Positions 34,926 to 45,185 of a stretch of DNA of 64,000 nt are shown in pieces. The stretch's first letter is position 1, and each line of letters begins with the position of its first letter. The position numbers and the translations under genes are program-made. Source of the DNA: Rhizomys pruinosus (Eukaryota > Chordata > Mammalia > Rodentia > Spalacidae); contig VZQC01007982.1 in NCBI GenBank assembly GCA_009823505.1, positions 2,867,150-2,931,149 of the forward strand, written 5' to 3'. The notes below the pieces were generated by a model. That model was not told the origin of the DNA, did not search any database, and saw only the letters and a list, made by a program, of their open reading frames with translations.

Positions 34926-37498
34926 TTCTTAAATACAGCAAATGTTCATTCTTAAACCACCGAAGACGGGACGGGCCTGCAGCATTTCAAGCACTATTCA
35001 ATCAAACAAAAACCAAAGCCACTTTTCTAATAATGAATCTCTCAGCATTTGTAACCAGCAGACGACAGGAAAGTTTGTTTCAAACCCACTCCATTACCAG
35101 AAGCCCAAGGAGGGTGAGGCCAACCTGGTATTTCTTGTCTGTCAAATTCATTTCACTTTCCCACATAATGTCTTTTTAACAAAATTTTTCCATATTTTCA
35201 TTTATTTTTCTTGGAATACAGAAAGGTCTTTCTAAGCACAAATCCAGATCTTTCTTTGCTCAGAAATATTTTCCTTACTGGCTCTTGCTTGTTTCTCTGT
35301 TTATTCTAGTCATTTGTATAAGAGCATGAATTGCCTGTCTCTGCTGAGTCCCTCACACCTGTCATGCCTTCCCACGTCATGGTCTATTTAACTTCTACTT
35401 CTCACCTGAGTTTCAGACTGGCCCATTAAGTTGCCAAGATCAGGAGGGGGCAGTGGACAGGAAAGGAAGTGTTTGGAACAGGGAACCCCGGGGGGATGAC
35501 AGGACAGAAGAGAGAATTGTCTAAGGAAGAAAGAAACTGCCTTTCACCAGACAGCAGCGACCAGTAAGAGGTGGAGCAGAGTATGCTGGCTGCTCACTCC
35601 CCTCCCCCAGCTGACTACCTCCTAAACTGGCCAGGAGCCCTGGAACCCAGTTTCGGGCTGTCAGCAGAGCTAAATTTAGCACCAATGATCTCATCTTGCA
35701 GAAGAGCCCCAGGGCTTCAGAGTGCTCAGAGAAACATCACTTGGACAAGCTGGGAAGTTGCAGACATTGCTGACCCCTCTAACATAGGTGGCAGGCAAAG
35801 GGCCCTTCCCGTTCCCCATAAAGGAGCAATATGCTCCTGAGGAGCAGTGGCCAGAGTGCGGCCAGCAGGTGGCAGACTGAGGGTCCTGAGGAATGGCTAC
35901 CCTGCTGTTTCCAGAGTCCCCTAGATCCAGGCGCTGCTGCAATCCCCAGACACATCCGTAGATAGTGACACTCTGAGTTCGAGATGAGCGGCAAGCTGCG
36001 CCAAGCATCCCCACTGCAGAGTCATGGGCGAAGTCCCAGCACGTCTCCCCTCTGCCCCATCAGAACATGAAGCTGCAGAGTATTTTTAGATGTGACAGCA
36101 GGCAGAAGGCAGAGGAGGCTGGAGCTCATTCTGTCTGTCTCCTGCCAACAAGACCGAAGCCCAACAAAGGGGATGATTGCCCTTGTCCTCTGCAGTCAAT
36201 CGGTAGCAGGAAAGGATGAGAATCTGTCACAAGTGCAAACCCCCAGTGCGGCCCTAGCCCAAGCCTCCCTCCCTCTTCATGGCTGCGTTGGGCTTTCTCC
36301 ACAGGGGGCTTCTGATGGTCACTTCCTCTGAGATCTTTTAGTGTGTTTCATGGCTGCGACCACCACCACCACCCCCCGCCCTCCTGGCTCCACACTGGTG
36401 TTCCTGGAGTGAATCAGTCACGAGGGCTCCAATGTTGCCCACAAGCTGTGGCCAGTGCCTTCAGCTGGGGTGAGGTTCCCTGACTCCTGTAACCAAGCCC
36501 CCTGCAAGCCTTTCTGAGAGAGGATAGCATGAAATAACCCAGGAGAACGGATTTGACACCTGGCAAAAGAAAGAAACAGATTTTTAAAATGTCAAAATAA
36601 ACAGATACTTCCAGAAAGTAGGACCCACCCAAAAGAGCAGTCCATATAACACAATTAAAGGTGACAGACAGTGGTGGGGAATAAATGCTGTCACATAAGA
36701 AAGGGCAGGCTTATGACCGAGTACACCAGGGCCACCCCATGTCAGTTGCAGTCACATTAGAGGAAATCAACTTCCAAGAACAAGGGCCTCAGGTCTGATC
36801 AATTCTATCCAGAGAACCACCCAGGGCACGTAATGAGGGGCTGTCAGAGAAATCAAACCACACTGAGAATTCGGGGTGACCACCAAACTATCATCTCTTC
36901 TGCCAAACACAGTATAAGCATTGTCGTGGCTAAAGCCAAGTCCCAGGGGCAGCAGAGCGGGGCTGACAGCAGCAATTCAGGTAGAGAGTTCAGACAAAGA
37001 TGCAAAGGAAAATGGCAAGATACAGGGCCAGGGTAATCACCTGGAGGCAGACATTTCAGCCACTGGCAGGGCCCAGAGGGTAGAGGCAGAGTCAGGGCTT
37101 GGAGTAAATGCTCTATAAAGGGGTCAGAACCACAGAACTGGGCCAAGGACACACCATCTGGGACACGGGGGCTTTGCGGGAAGAAACAGAATTAGTGTAG
37201 ATTGTGCAACATTTATTCTAAAGAAGAAAAATGAGATTTTTTTTTCCTGTTCTCTTAATTAAAAGTTAACTCATAAATCTAAGACCTTGTTTCCAGGCTG
37301 CAGAGGCGTCTCAGCTTGGCACATCCTGCCTGTCTCCTCCTCCTGGGTCATTGACCCCTGACACGATGCCTCCTGGCATAGGCTGGCATCAAGTGGCTCA
37401 AGGTGGCCCGGCTGAGTCATGTCCCCTCTTCCTTCCTGGGACCCCTGAAGCCTTTCCAAAGAGATCTTAAGAATGAGTACACACTCACACATGAGCAT
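34926..37498. other. Intron, repeat-poor
   Basis: About 2.5 kb with no recognised SINE, LTR or coding similarity. A short CCA-rich run is at about 36358-36380. Open frames of up to about 107 codons on both strands show no family resemblance. Confidence 0.6.
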
Positions 37499-37499
37499 G

Positions 37500-37541
<42 letters not shown>

Positions 37542-37551
37542 CACACACACC
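37499..37551. repeat. (CA)n microsatellite
   Basis: About 53 bp of CA with one CG interruption. Confidence 0.97.
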
Positions 37552-37793
37552 CCAATCCTACAAGGGCTGCTTATGACATCTATTTGGAGCATCTGATAGT
37601 CTCCTGGAGATGCCTAACCTCTAGGGACTTCACACAATCTGTTGTCCTACCTTGTGTAGGTTCACATGGCTATTTATATCCATGGAGGTTTAAGTCAGTC
37701 CTTAAAAGTATACCAAATAAAGTCATAGGGATGGATCCTAACCATCCTTTTCATTACCTTTTTTCTTCCTGGCATATCAAAAAGTAGTCTACA

Positions 37794-38085
37794 GGATAGG
37801 GAAGACAGCTCAGTGAGTAAGAGCACTTCTTGCACAACCATGAGGACCTGAGTTCAAATCCCCAGCACCCACATAAAAATGAGATATGGTAGCCATAGTC
37901 ACCTGTAACCCCAGAAGATCACTGGGGCTCGAAAGTCAACCTAGCCAAAAATATGATGAACTGCAGGTTCAGTAAAAGATCCTGTCTCAAGGGAATAAAG
38001 TAAAAAGTAAGACATCTGACATCCTTAGGCCTCTGGTAGACACACTAGGCAGGCACCTCCCCCCACACACATATACACACTAAAT
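37794..38085 (+). mobile_element. B4/RSINE1-type SINE
   Basis: Starts 'aagacagctcagtgagtaag', then 'aggacctgagttcaaatccc', 'ggtagccatagtcacctgta', 'aagatcctgtctcaaggg' and a CA-rich end. This composite ID-plus-B1 layout is that of B4/RSINE1 elements. Confidence 0.78.
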
Positions 38086-38464
38086 ATGTGAATGCATACA
38101 TGAATGAATGACACTCCACAGCTTTCTCATACTCAGGGAGTTGTTGTGTCCATACATGGGATCAATTTGACTCAAATCAGAAGTACAACCAGCCAGAAAC
38201 AAAATTAGGGTTTCCCAGCTATGGTTCTAGTATTTTCCACACCACCCAGGTCTGACTACAAACAGTTCAAAGGCATGGCAGGCTCCAGATGGAGACCCAG
38301 GCAGACACTTGGCCATGAAGACTCCCAGAGGGCCATAGAATCAAATACAGAAGGCAATGGGGTGGCATTCAATGACACCCCTGCCTCTTCTTTACCTTAC
38401 TTGGGTTTGAGAGGACAGTTGCCAGGGCCACCTAAGGACAGCATTGTTCTCCTATTTTGAGCTT

Positions 38465-38665
38465 TTCTTTTTTATTTTTAAACATGGATTTCTTGTAGCA
38501 AACACTGGCCTAGAACTCCAGGTCCTCCTGCTTCCACCTCCCAAGTGCTGGGATTAAAGATTCTACACCCAATTTATGCACTGCTTGGGCTAAAAACCAA
38601 GGCTTCCTGCATGCTAGACAAAAACTCCATAACTGAACTTCACCCCAAGCCTGTTTTTCTATTTT
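38465..38665 (-). mobile_element. B4-type SINE (B1 plus ID), diverged
   Basis: A B1-derived half ('cacctcccaagtgctgggat' then 'taaagattc') is followed by an ID-derived half ('accaaggcttcctgcatgct', 'cataactgaacttcacccc'), all on the minus strand. Confidence 0.58.
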
Positions 38666-39746
38666 TAAATTGCTCTTCTGCGCTAACAGCTAACAGCTCG
38701 TGTGTGGGCATACCCACGCGCCCTTGGACTTTCACGAAGAAATGAGAACAAAGACAGGGAAGCCCCTAAAGAACAACAGAGAGAAATATTTCATTCTTGC
38801 TTCCTGCCCAGAATGTACCCAGGAGCCCTGGGCTTCTGTCCTTGTGTCCCCCACCCCCACCCTTACCAACAACTACTTCCTTCCACCTCTGCCTCCAGAC
38901 AGAGAAAGAGTTCATTCAAAATCAAAGGTCAGAAGGGAGCAAAGTTCCCCTCCCCCCATCACCAGACCCAAGTCCCTCAAAAACAATCAAATCTAAAGCA
39001 GAAAGATTAAATTATCACTAAGCTAATTATGGGGATCACACTTAGACTGGCTGCTGGGAAGCGAGGTCAGCAAGCAAGAGGCAGGGAAATGAAAGGCAGA
39101 TGCAGGAAGCACTTTAAAAAGCAACTGAGAGACCCATTACCCCCTCCCCCAACACAGAGGAGGAAGAGACCACTCTGATGCTAGAGAGATGCTCCCTGTC
39201 CATCTGGGCAATCGTCAGAGCATTTGACAGCTAAATAGCTGCACTCTGTCATCGTCTCGAGGCCAAAGTGGGCGAGTCAGAGGTAAACTGATTACATGGT
39301 GCTCCTGCTAATTTCTCAGAGTACAGAAAGGAAGTCAGGCCCCGGAATCAAGGTGCAGAGAGAAGATTCTCGCAGGCTCCCGTGCATGCATGGGGCACCT
39401 GGCTGAGCTGGAGGTAACTGTAGGTTTGTGTGAGTCAGGTCCATGACAAAGAACAAGGAAGGGCAAGGGTGCACCATGATGCCTGTGCTTGTCAGCCTGA
39501 AAATGTAAGAGCTTGGAAGGAATCGGCTCTTTCCTAGATTACGGGTGGGCAGCTCCTTAAGGGCTTGTGATCACTGCCAAGGCCTTTACAGTCACTGCTA
39601 TCAGTTCATGCGACTGGCCTTGAGCACATCTATCTTGTGCTCCAGTGATGGCTGCTTGGGGTACTTCCTCATACATCATCAACACCATGAAAACTTATGA
39701 CACCTTGGCCAAAATGTTGACAGTCCAACAAATGAGCTTAAGAACC
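38666..39746. other. Intron; includes an AT/CG-mixed candidate conserved stretch
   Basis: No repeats recognised. The stretch 39185-39330 has TGACAG and TAATT-type motifs and CpGs, unlike its neighbours; see findings. Confidence 0.45.

Positions 39747-39774
<28 letters not shown>
39747..39774 (+). repeat. Poly-A run
   Basis: About 28 A in a row. No SINE body is recognisable immediately upstream. Confidence 0.9.
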
Positions 39775-39777
<3 letters not shown>

Positions 39778-40440
39778 ATGTTTCTCAATCTACAGGCTGG
39801 CTTCCTCACTCAAGCTTCCACCTCCACAGGACTCTTGGGTTCCATGAGCTGGTCTTGAGTGGCAGCCAGCTTTGGTTCCTGTCCCCAGGGAGCGCCCAGC
39901 ATGGACAATGTCCTTCTAGTGTCTGGAGTGAATTTCTGGAATTCATGGTCAGCAAAGTGGGTTCAGAGAGAAGGTGGTAGAATCTTCACAAGTTAAATGA
40001 CTTAGGAAAAATTAATTTGAGAGGCTCTATTTAATTTTAGGTAAAATAAATGATTCAATAAATTTGGATAATTTAGTTATCCAAAAGACATCTGCCTGAG
40101 TGCAATCTAATCGTTACATTTTAGTAGCAAAGAGCCCTTGCTCTCAAGGAAAACTAAATTTGGGGAGATGCAAACATCCAGAGCCTGACTATGGAAGAAA
40201 ATGAACAATTCTGCTGCAGCTTCAGAAGGAAAAAAAGTAAATCAAAAGCAAACAAGCTGTGAGAAATCAGTTTAATAAAAATATCTCCAACCCAGTATCT
40301 GGGTTTAATGACATAAAATAGCCATGTCCTACCCTTCCAAAAAGTTTTTATCTAGTATAAGCAAGAAGCAACCATGAGTTTTCTGCTTCCAGAAATGCCT
40401 GGCACTTCAGAGAAAACCAAGGAGATATTCCTAGCCTGAA
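39775..40440. other. Intron, nothing recognised
   Basis: AT-rich near 40010-40090; no repeat or coding signal identified. Confidence 0.55.
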
Positions 40441-40858
40441 GGGTGATTGTGCTGGATAGCTTTAGTGTCAACTTGACACACCTGGGTTGAGGGAGCCTCA
40501 GTTGGGGAATTGGCTCCATTGGACTGGCCTGTGGGCACATCTGTGGAGTATTGTCTTGATTGTTGGGCAATGTGGGAGGACCCAGCCCACTATGGGTGGT
40601 GCCACCTCTTGGCAGGTTGTTGTGTACCGTATAAGAGGGCAGGCTGGGCATGGGCCAGGGGATCAAGCCAGTAAGCAGCATTCCTCCATGGCCTGTGCTT
40701 CAGCTCCTGCCTCCAGGTTCCTGCCCTGAGTTCCTGCCTTGGGCTCCCTGAGTGATGAACTGTGACCCAGGAGATGTAAGCTGAATAAAGCCTTTCCTCC
40801 CCAAGTTGGTGTCGGTCAGAGTGTTTTGTCACAGCAATGGAAGAGAAACTGGAACAGT
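40441..40858 (+). mobile_element. Non-autonomous DNA-transposon-like repeat (URR1 type, tentative)
   Basis: 'tagtgtcaacttgacacacc', 'ggaggacccagcccactatg', 'gatgaactgtgacccagga', 'gctgaataaagcctttcctc' and 'ttttgtcacagcaatgg' follow the order of a very common rodent medium-reiterated repeat. Essentially full length. Confidence 0.65.
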
Positions 40859-41339
40859 GATGTTCATGATAATAATCCTTATAGCAAACTCTATTGATAA
40901 AATGATGAACAAAATATTCTCTATCCTCCCCGCCCCCAACCCCAACATACACAGCAGGTTCCCGAGGCAGGGTTAACCTTACTTGGTCTGGCTTGGCCAG
41001 TTACCTGGAGCAAGAGCATTGGCAGCCACGTATGGTTCAGTGCCTTGTTCCTCCCTCTGCCATAAGACTGGCATATCCCAGCTAGGGGCTTAACCTCTGT
41101 CCTCAACAATGTGGTGCAAAGCAGGCCACACATGAATGGGAGTTTAAAATAACCTTTGCTATTGTAAGTCACTTAAATCTGGAGGTCATCTGTTACCTTG
41201 GCATAACTTGGCCTAAGCTAGCTGACTTGGTCATACATAACCGCACAGACAGAACTGGAAGACAGTAACCACCTACATCTACAAATACATTTTTCAACCT
41301 GTGTGGATTCATACATTCCCTTGCAATCCTGCAGTCTTC

Positions 41340-41505
41340 TCTTCTCTCTTTTCACTCTGTTCTCTCTGTCACTGTATTGATGCAGAATTTAGCAGACACA
41401 GAATCTTCTCAGTACACTACAGCCCAGAACTCCTGACTCAAGCAGTCCTCTTGCCCCAGATCTCCAAGTAGCTGGAGTAACAGACACATGTCACTACTTC
41501 CAACT
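41340..41505 (-). mobile_element. Ancient 7SL-derived monomer (proto-B1/FLAM-like)
   Basis: 'cccagaactcctgactcaag', 'cagtcctcttgccccagatc' and 'tccaagtagctggagtaaca' keep the Alu-like arrangement, including the 'aagtagctgg' box that is usually lost from modern B1. High divergence suggests an insertion predating B1 expansion. Confidence 0.5.
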
Positions 41506-41830
41506 TCAAATACATATTTTTTATTTAGTCTTTGTTATCTTCTGGGCAGCAGTCATAAAGGGCGTGGACACTAAGTGGGGAAATGTTTAGAACACCAAGA
41601 AAGAATGATTGGCTGTAGATAACGCTGTATTTTCCTTGTGAAGAAAATAAACACATTTCATTCATTTTGTTTTGCTAGGTAACATTGTTTTTAGAAGAAA
41701 AATCTCACCTAAAAAGCTGATGGTTATTTCCTATAATCAAGATGTGACTAAAAAAACTCAAATTGGTAGCATCCGTTCATCAGAAGGCTCTTAATTCTAA
41801 AAGTGGATTATTTACTTTAAAAAGTGTTCA

Positions 41831-42044
41831 CTGGCTGGAGAGATGGCCTAGCAGTTAAGAGCGCTGACTACCTCTTGCAGAGGACCCAGGTTCAATCCCC
41901 AGCACCCATATGGCGGCTGAGAACCGTCTGTAACTCCAATTCCAGGAGAACTCCAGTTCCAAGGGAATCCGACACCCTCTTCTGACCTCCGCTGCATTGC
42001 ACAACATGGGTGCACAGACCTGCATGCAGACAGTACATTCATAC
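41831..42044 (+). mobile_element. B2-family SINE, 3'-truncated
   Basis: Head 'tggctggagagatggcctag' through 'gcagacagtacattcatac', then the match stops without an A tail. It carries the internal 17-bp duplication (ctccaattccaggagaa, ctccagttccaagggaa). The missing tail implies a later deletion or rearrangement at 42044. Confidence 0.9.
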
Positions 42045-42355
42045 TACCCAAAAGCCCATGACCTTAATTAGTCAAAGAAGCCAAGAGCCTGGCTGAAGTA
42101 GGAAAGCAACGCCCGTACTCCCAATGTCCTTCCTATCATGGGCCTGTCTATACAATGTGGACTCCAATGTCCCAGAAGGCACACCTGCCCTACCCAGTTG
42201 GGCACGTAAGGCCATTAATATACAAGTTCAGGTCCACAGGGCCTAAGCCCATCTTGCTCTATTAAACCTCACTGGATCTAAAAAAGACCCATCTCCTAAG
42301 CGAGATTTTAAAAGATTCAGAACAAATTTGATCATAAACACCAAATAAGATATTC
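42045..42355. other. Unassigned sequence after the truncated B2
   Basis: About 310 bp of moderate GC ending near a TATTAAA and 'ctaaaaaagacccatct'. The sequence looks inserted or juxtaposed at the B2 break, but no LTR hallmarks (TG...CA with flanking duplication) could be shown. Confidence 0.35.
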
Positions 42356-42440
42356 TGGGCTAGGGATATAGTTCAGTGGTAGAAGCCTTGTCAAGCATGT
42401 ACAAGGCCCTGGGGTTTACTCCCACACTGAAAATAAAATA
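42356..42440 (+). mobile_element. ID-type SINE
   Basis: 'ctagggatatagttcagtgg' then 'tagaagccttgtcaagcatg' and 'aaggccctggggtttactcc', followed by an A-rich tail. Confidence 0.85.
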
Positions 42441-42448
42441 ATATATGA

Positions 42449-42468
42449 ACACACACATATATGTGTAT

Positions 42469-42506
<38 letters not shown>
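42449..42506. repeat. CA/TA/TG microsatellite
   Basis: Short CA, then ATATATGTGTATAT, then about 34 bp of TG. Confidence 0.95.
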
Positions 42507-42507
<1 letters not shown>

Positions 42508-42579
42508 TTTCAGAACTCTTTTGCCCATCAAAAGAAACACCTGTACTAGGGAACCTGCTTCTGATACAAAACTGTTAGT

Positions 42580-42805
42580 GGGGCTGGAGAGATAGTGCAG
42601 TGGTTAACAGCACTGGTTGTTCTTACAGAAGACCTGGGTTCAAATCCCAGCACCCACATGGCAGCTAACAACTGTCTGTAACTCCATCTCCAGGCGATCT
42701 AACATCCTCTTTTGTCCTCCTTGGGCATTGCATGACATGGGTACACTTAACTATATGCAGACACATGAAATAAAAGAAAAAAATAAAAAATAAAAAAAAG
42801 TAAAA
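42580..42805 (+). mobile_element. B3 SINE with microsatellite tail
   Basis: Head 'ggggctggagagatagtgca', B box 'gggttcaaatcccagcaccc', A-rich tail. The target duplication AAAACTGTTAGT is at 42568-42579 and 42884-42895, so the GAAA tract at 42822-42883 is part of the insertion. Confidence 0.92.
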
Positions 42806-42821
42806 TCACCAATAGCTTTAA

Positions 42822-42824
42822 AAA

Positions 42825-42872
<48 letters not shown>

Positions 42873-42883
42873 AGGAAAGAAAG
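42822..42883 (+). repeat. (GAAA)n microsatellite derived from a SINE tail
   Basis: About 15 GAAA units with one GGAAA variant, lying inside the target-site duplication of the preceding SINE. Confidence 0.95.
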
Positions 42884-42895
42884 AAAACTGTTAGT

Positions 42896-43167
42896 AAACT
42901 ACATGCTCTGTAGGGGAAGGCACAACTGAATTATCACAAAAGAAGACCAAGTTAAAGAAGTTATTAACTTGTAAATCTCTAGAAATAGATGAAAGACATC
43001 TAACTATCCTCATAAAACCTACAACATGGATAAGATGCCCACAGGATGCTGGGTATGATCCTTCCAGGGGGCTCACCAGTTGGCATCTGAGTCTGCCATG
43101 GGCAGCATCTGGAAGACAGCAGGACTGGGCTTAAGTTTTGGATGCAATGCTAAGAGCAAGTGGCATG
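42896..43167. other. Intron, nothing recognised
   Basis: No repeat or coding similarity recognised up to the minisatellite. Confidence 0.5.
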
Positions 43168-43354
43168 GCAGCTCCAGCAGCGCTCTCCTTACAAGGGGCA
43201 TGGTGACTGCAGCACTCTCCTTACAAGTGTATGGTGACTCCAGCGCTCTCCTTACAAGAGGCATGGCGCTCCAGCGCTCTCCTTACAAGTGTATGGTGAC
43301 TCCAGCACTCTCCTTACAAGCAGCATGGCGCTCCAGCAGCACTCTCCTTACGTG
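43168..43354 (+). repeat. Six-unit minisatellite, ~31-bp unit
   Basis: The core 'ctctccttacaag' recurs six times at about 31-bp spacing. Units alternate between endings 'tgtatggtgac' and 'ggcatggcg', so a two-unit higher-order repeat of about 60 bp is visible. The Leu-Leu-Thr/Ser-Leu-Gln repeated translations are artefacts of this repeat. Confidence 0.95.
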
Positions 43355-43918
43355 TCCATCTGTCCCATTACTGGCCAATCCATCATGGCCAATCTGTGCC
43401 CCCAGCCACTCCCATCTATCTTGTTGGGGAGGAAGGTAGAGTGGATAAGCATAGAACCAATCCAACACTTCCCTTTCAACCTTTTCGCCTACAGAGCATC
43501 AGGAGCCTCCTCCAGATGGGAAGGAATCTTCTAGAAAAGAAACTCAGAGGAAGCCCCACAGTGAAAACTAGAACAGGAATGGCCCTGGGACTGCCAGATG
43601 TTATGGCAGCCGAAGAGTAGGGATGAAGAGGTGGGTAAACCCAATGTAAGCAACCACCTCTCTCATAGACCCAATCTTTGGCTGGCTTGTCCTAAGGGCA
43701 CCAAAAGTACTCAGCAGTCGACTACAGAGACATGGGTCTGCACTCAGGTATGCCAGGATCACAGGATATGAGGACTGTGATTTTCCTTCCTTCACCTTAG
43801 CAAGCCTCAGTCTCTACCCTGAGCAGTGAGGACTATGCCCCCCAAAATGGGCACTGAGGAGTGAACTGTGGAAGACAGTATTGATTCTTACAAATCCTCT
43901 ACACTCTAAAAAGAAAAG
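43355..43918. other. Intron, nothing recognised
   Basis: No feature recognised. Confidence 0.55.
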
Positions 43919-44042
43919 TGCTGGACATTGTGGCACATGCCTTTAATCCCAGAATTGGTGACACAGAGGCAGGTCGTTCTCTGTGAGTCTACAGAGTGAG
44001 TTCCAGGCCAGCTGGGGCTACAGGGAGACACTGTCTCAAACA
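43919..44042 (+). mobile_element. B1 SINE
   Basis: 'ggcacatgcctttaatccca', 'gacacagaggcaggtcg', 'gagttccaggccagctgggg' and 'agacactgtctcaaac'. The tail became the (CA)n tract at 44043-44079. Confidence 0.9.
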
Positions 44043-44043
44043 T

Positions 44044-44079
<36 letters not shown>
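44043..44079. repeat. (CA)n microsatellite at a B1 tail
   Basis: About 34 bp of CA between two B1 elements. Confidence 0.95.
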
Positions 44080-44085
44080 GTACAC

Positions 44086-44216
44086 TCAGCCAGGCACAGA
44101 GATATACACCTTAATCCCAACACTCTGGAAGCAGAGGCAGGCTCACTTGGTTTGTGTAGTGAGTTCCAGGCCAGCTGGGTTACAGGGAGACCCTGTCTCA
44201 AACATGAAAAAGTACA
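44086..44216 (+). mobile_element. B1 SINE
   Basis: 'cagccaggcacagagatata', 'cttaatcccaacactctgga' and 'gagaccctgtctcaaacatg'. Same orientation as the B1 before it. Confidence 0.88.
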
Positions 44217-44254
44217 GTTGACTTTTTAAAAAAATTGTATATAAAGAACTGTGT

Positions 44255-44487
44255 AGGACTGGGCATGTAGGTTAATTGACAGAGCAACTGCCTAGCATGC
44301 AGAAAGCCCTGGGTTCAATCCTCAGCACTGCATAAACCAGTCATGAAATACATACCCATAATCCTAGCACTTTGGAGATAGAAGCAGGAAGATCCAAAGT
44401 TAAGATCATCCTCAGCTACATAGCAGATCTGAGGCCATACTGGGCTATATAGATCTATAGACGATGTCTCAAATCATCATCATCATC
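44255..44487 (+). mobile_element. B4-type SINE (ID plus B1)
   Basis: ID half with 'gccctgggttcaatcctcag', then a B1-derived half with 'ccataatcctagcactttgg' and 'actgggctatatagatc', ending in an ATC-type repeat tail. Confidence 0.75.
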
Positions 44488-44503
44488 TAAAAGAACTATG
44501 CAG

Positions 44504-44750
44504 AGGCTGGAGATATGGCCTAGCAGTTAAGAGCACCAACTGCTCTTGCAGAGGACCTGGGTTTGATTCCCAGCACCCACATGGCTGCTGAGAACCGTCT
44601 TTGGCTCCAGTTCCAGGAGAATCCGACACCCTCTTCTGACCTCCGCAGCATTGCACGACATGGGTGCACAAACCTACATGCAGACAGTACATTCATACAC
44701 ATGAAAAATAAATTTAAAAAAATTAAAAATAAATAAATAAATAAATAAAT
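44504..44750 (+). mobile_element. B2-family SINE, young, single 17-bp unit
   Basis: Perfect 13-bp target duplication TAAAAGAACTATG at 44488-44500 and 44750-44762. 3' end 'gcagacagtacattcatac' with an AAAT tail. It has only one copy of the 17-bp unit (ctccagttccaggagaa), unlike its neighbour at 44923. Confidence 0.95.
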
Positions 44751-44922
44751 AAAAGAACTATGTAAATGCATCTCTGAAATGCAGCTTCCTTCACCTCCTA
44801 TTGAGCCATATTGTCTCCTCAAGTTGCAGGCTATGAATATACTGTGCAGCCAGTGCCACGTCAGGCCTTGCTAATTCCACTAGAGTCCTGGGAATATTGG
44901 TGAAGATAAGATATGTGGGCAG

Positions 44923-45170
44923 GGGCTGGAGAGATAGCCTAGCGGTTAAGAGCACCGACTGCTCTTGCAGAGGACCTGGGTTCAATCCCCAGCACCCACA
45001 TGGCGGCTGAGAACCATCTGTAACTCCAATTCCAGGAGAACTCCAGTTCCAGGGGAATCCGAGACACTCTTCTGACCTCCGTGGCATTGTACAACACGGG
45101 TGCACAGACCTACATGCAGACAGTACATTCATACACATACAAAAATAAATAAAAAAATTAAAATAAAAAA
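44923..45170 (+). mobile_element. B2-family SINE, young, duplicated 17-bp unit
   Basis: Perfect 15-bp target duplication AAGATATGTGGGCAG at 44908-44922 and 45171-45185. Contains ctccaattccaggagaa followed directly by ctccagttccaggggaa. Confidence 0.95.
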
Positions 45171-45185
45171 AAGATATGTGGGCAG

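Noticed and set aside
35571..36014. Possible coding exon in the GC-richer part of the intron
   Set aside because: Both strands are open over short spans, no splice-consistent codon pattern and no recognisable residues.
42045..42355. Solo LTR of an endogenous retrovirus
   Set aside because: A TATTAAA is present, but no TG...CA termini, flanking duplication or known LTR motif order could be shown.
43168..43354. CRISPR-like array of regularly spaced repeats
   Set aside because: Rodent nuclear DNA; units are contiguous tandem repeats with no spacers.
43080..43439. 119-codon open frame with repeated Leu-Leu-Thr motifs
   Set aside because: The periodicity is the DNA minisatellite; different frames show the same periodicity.
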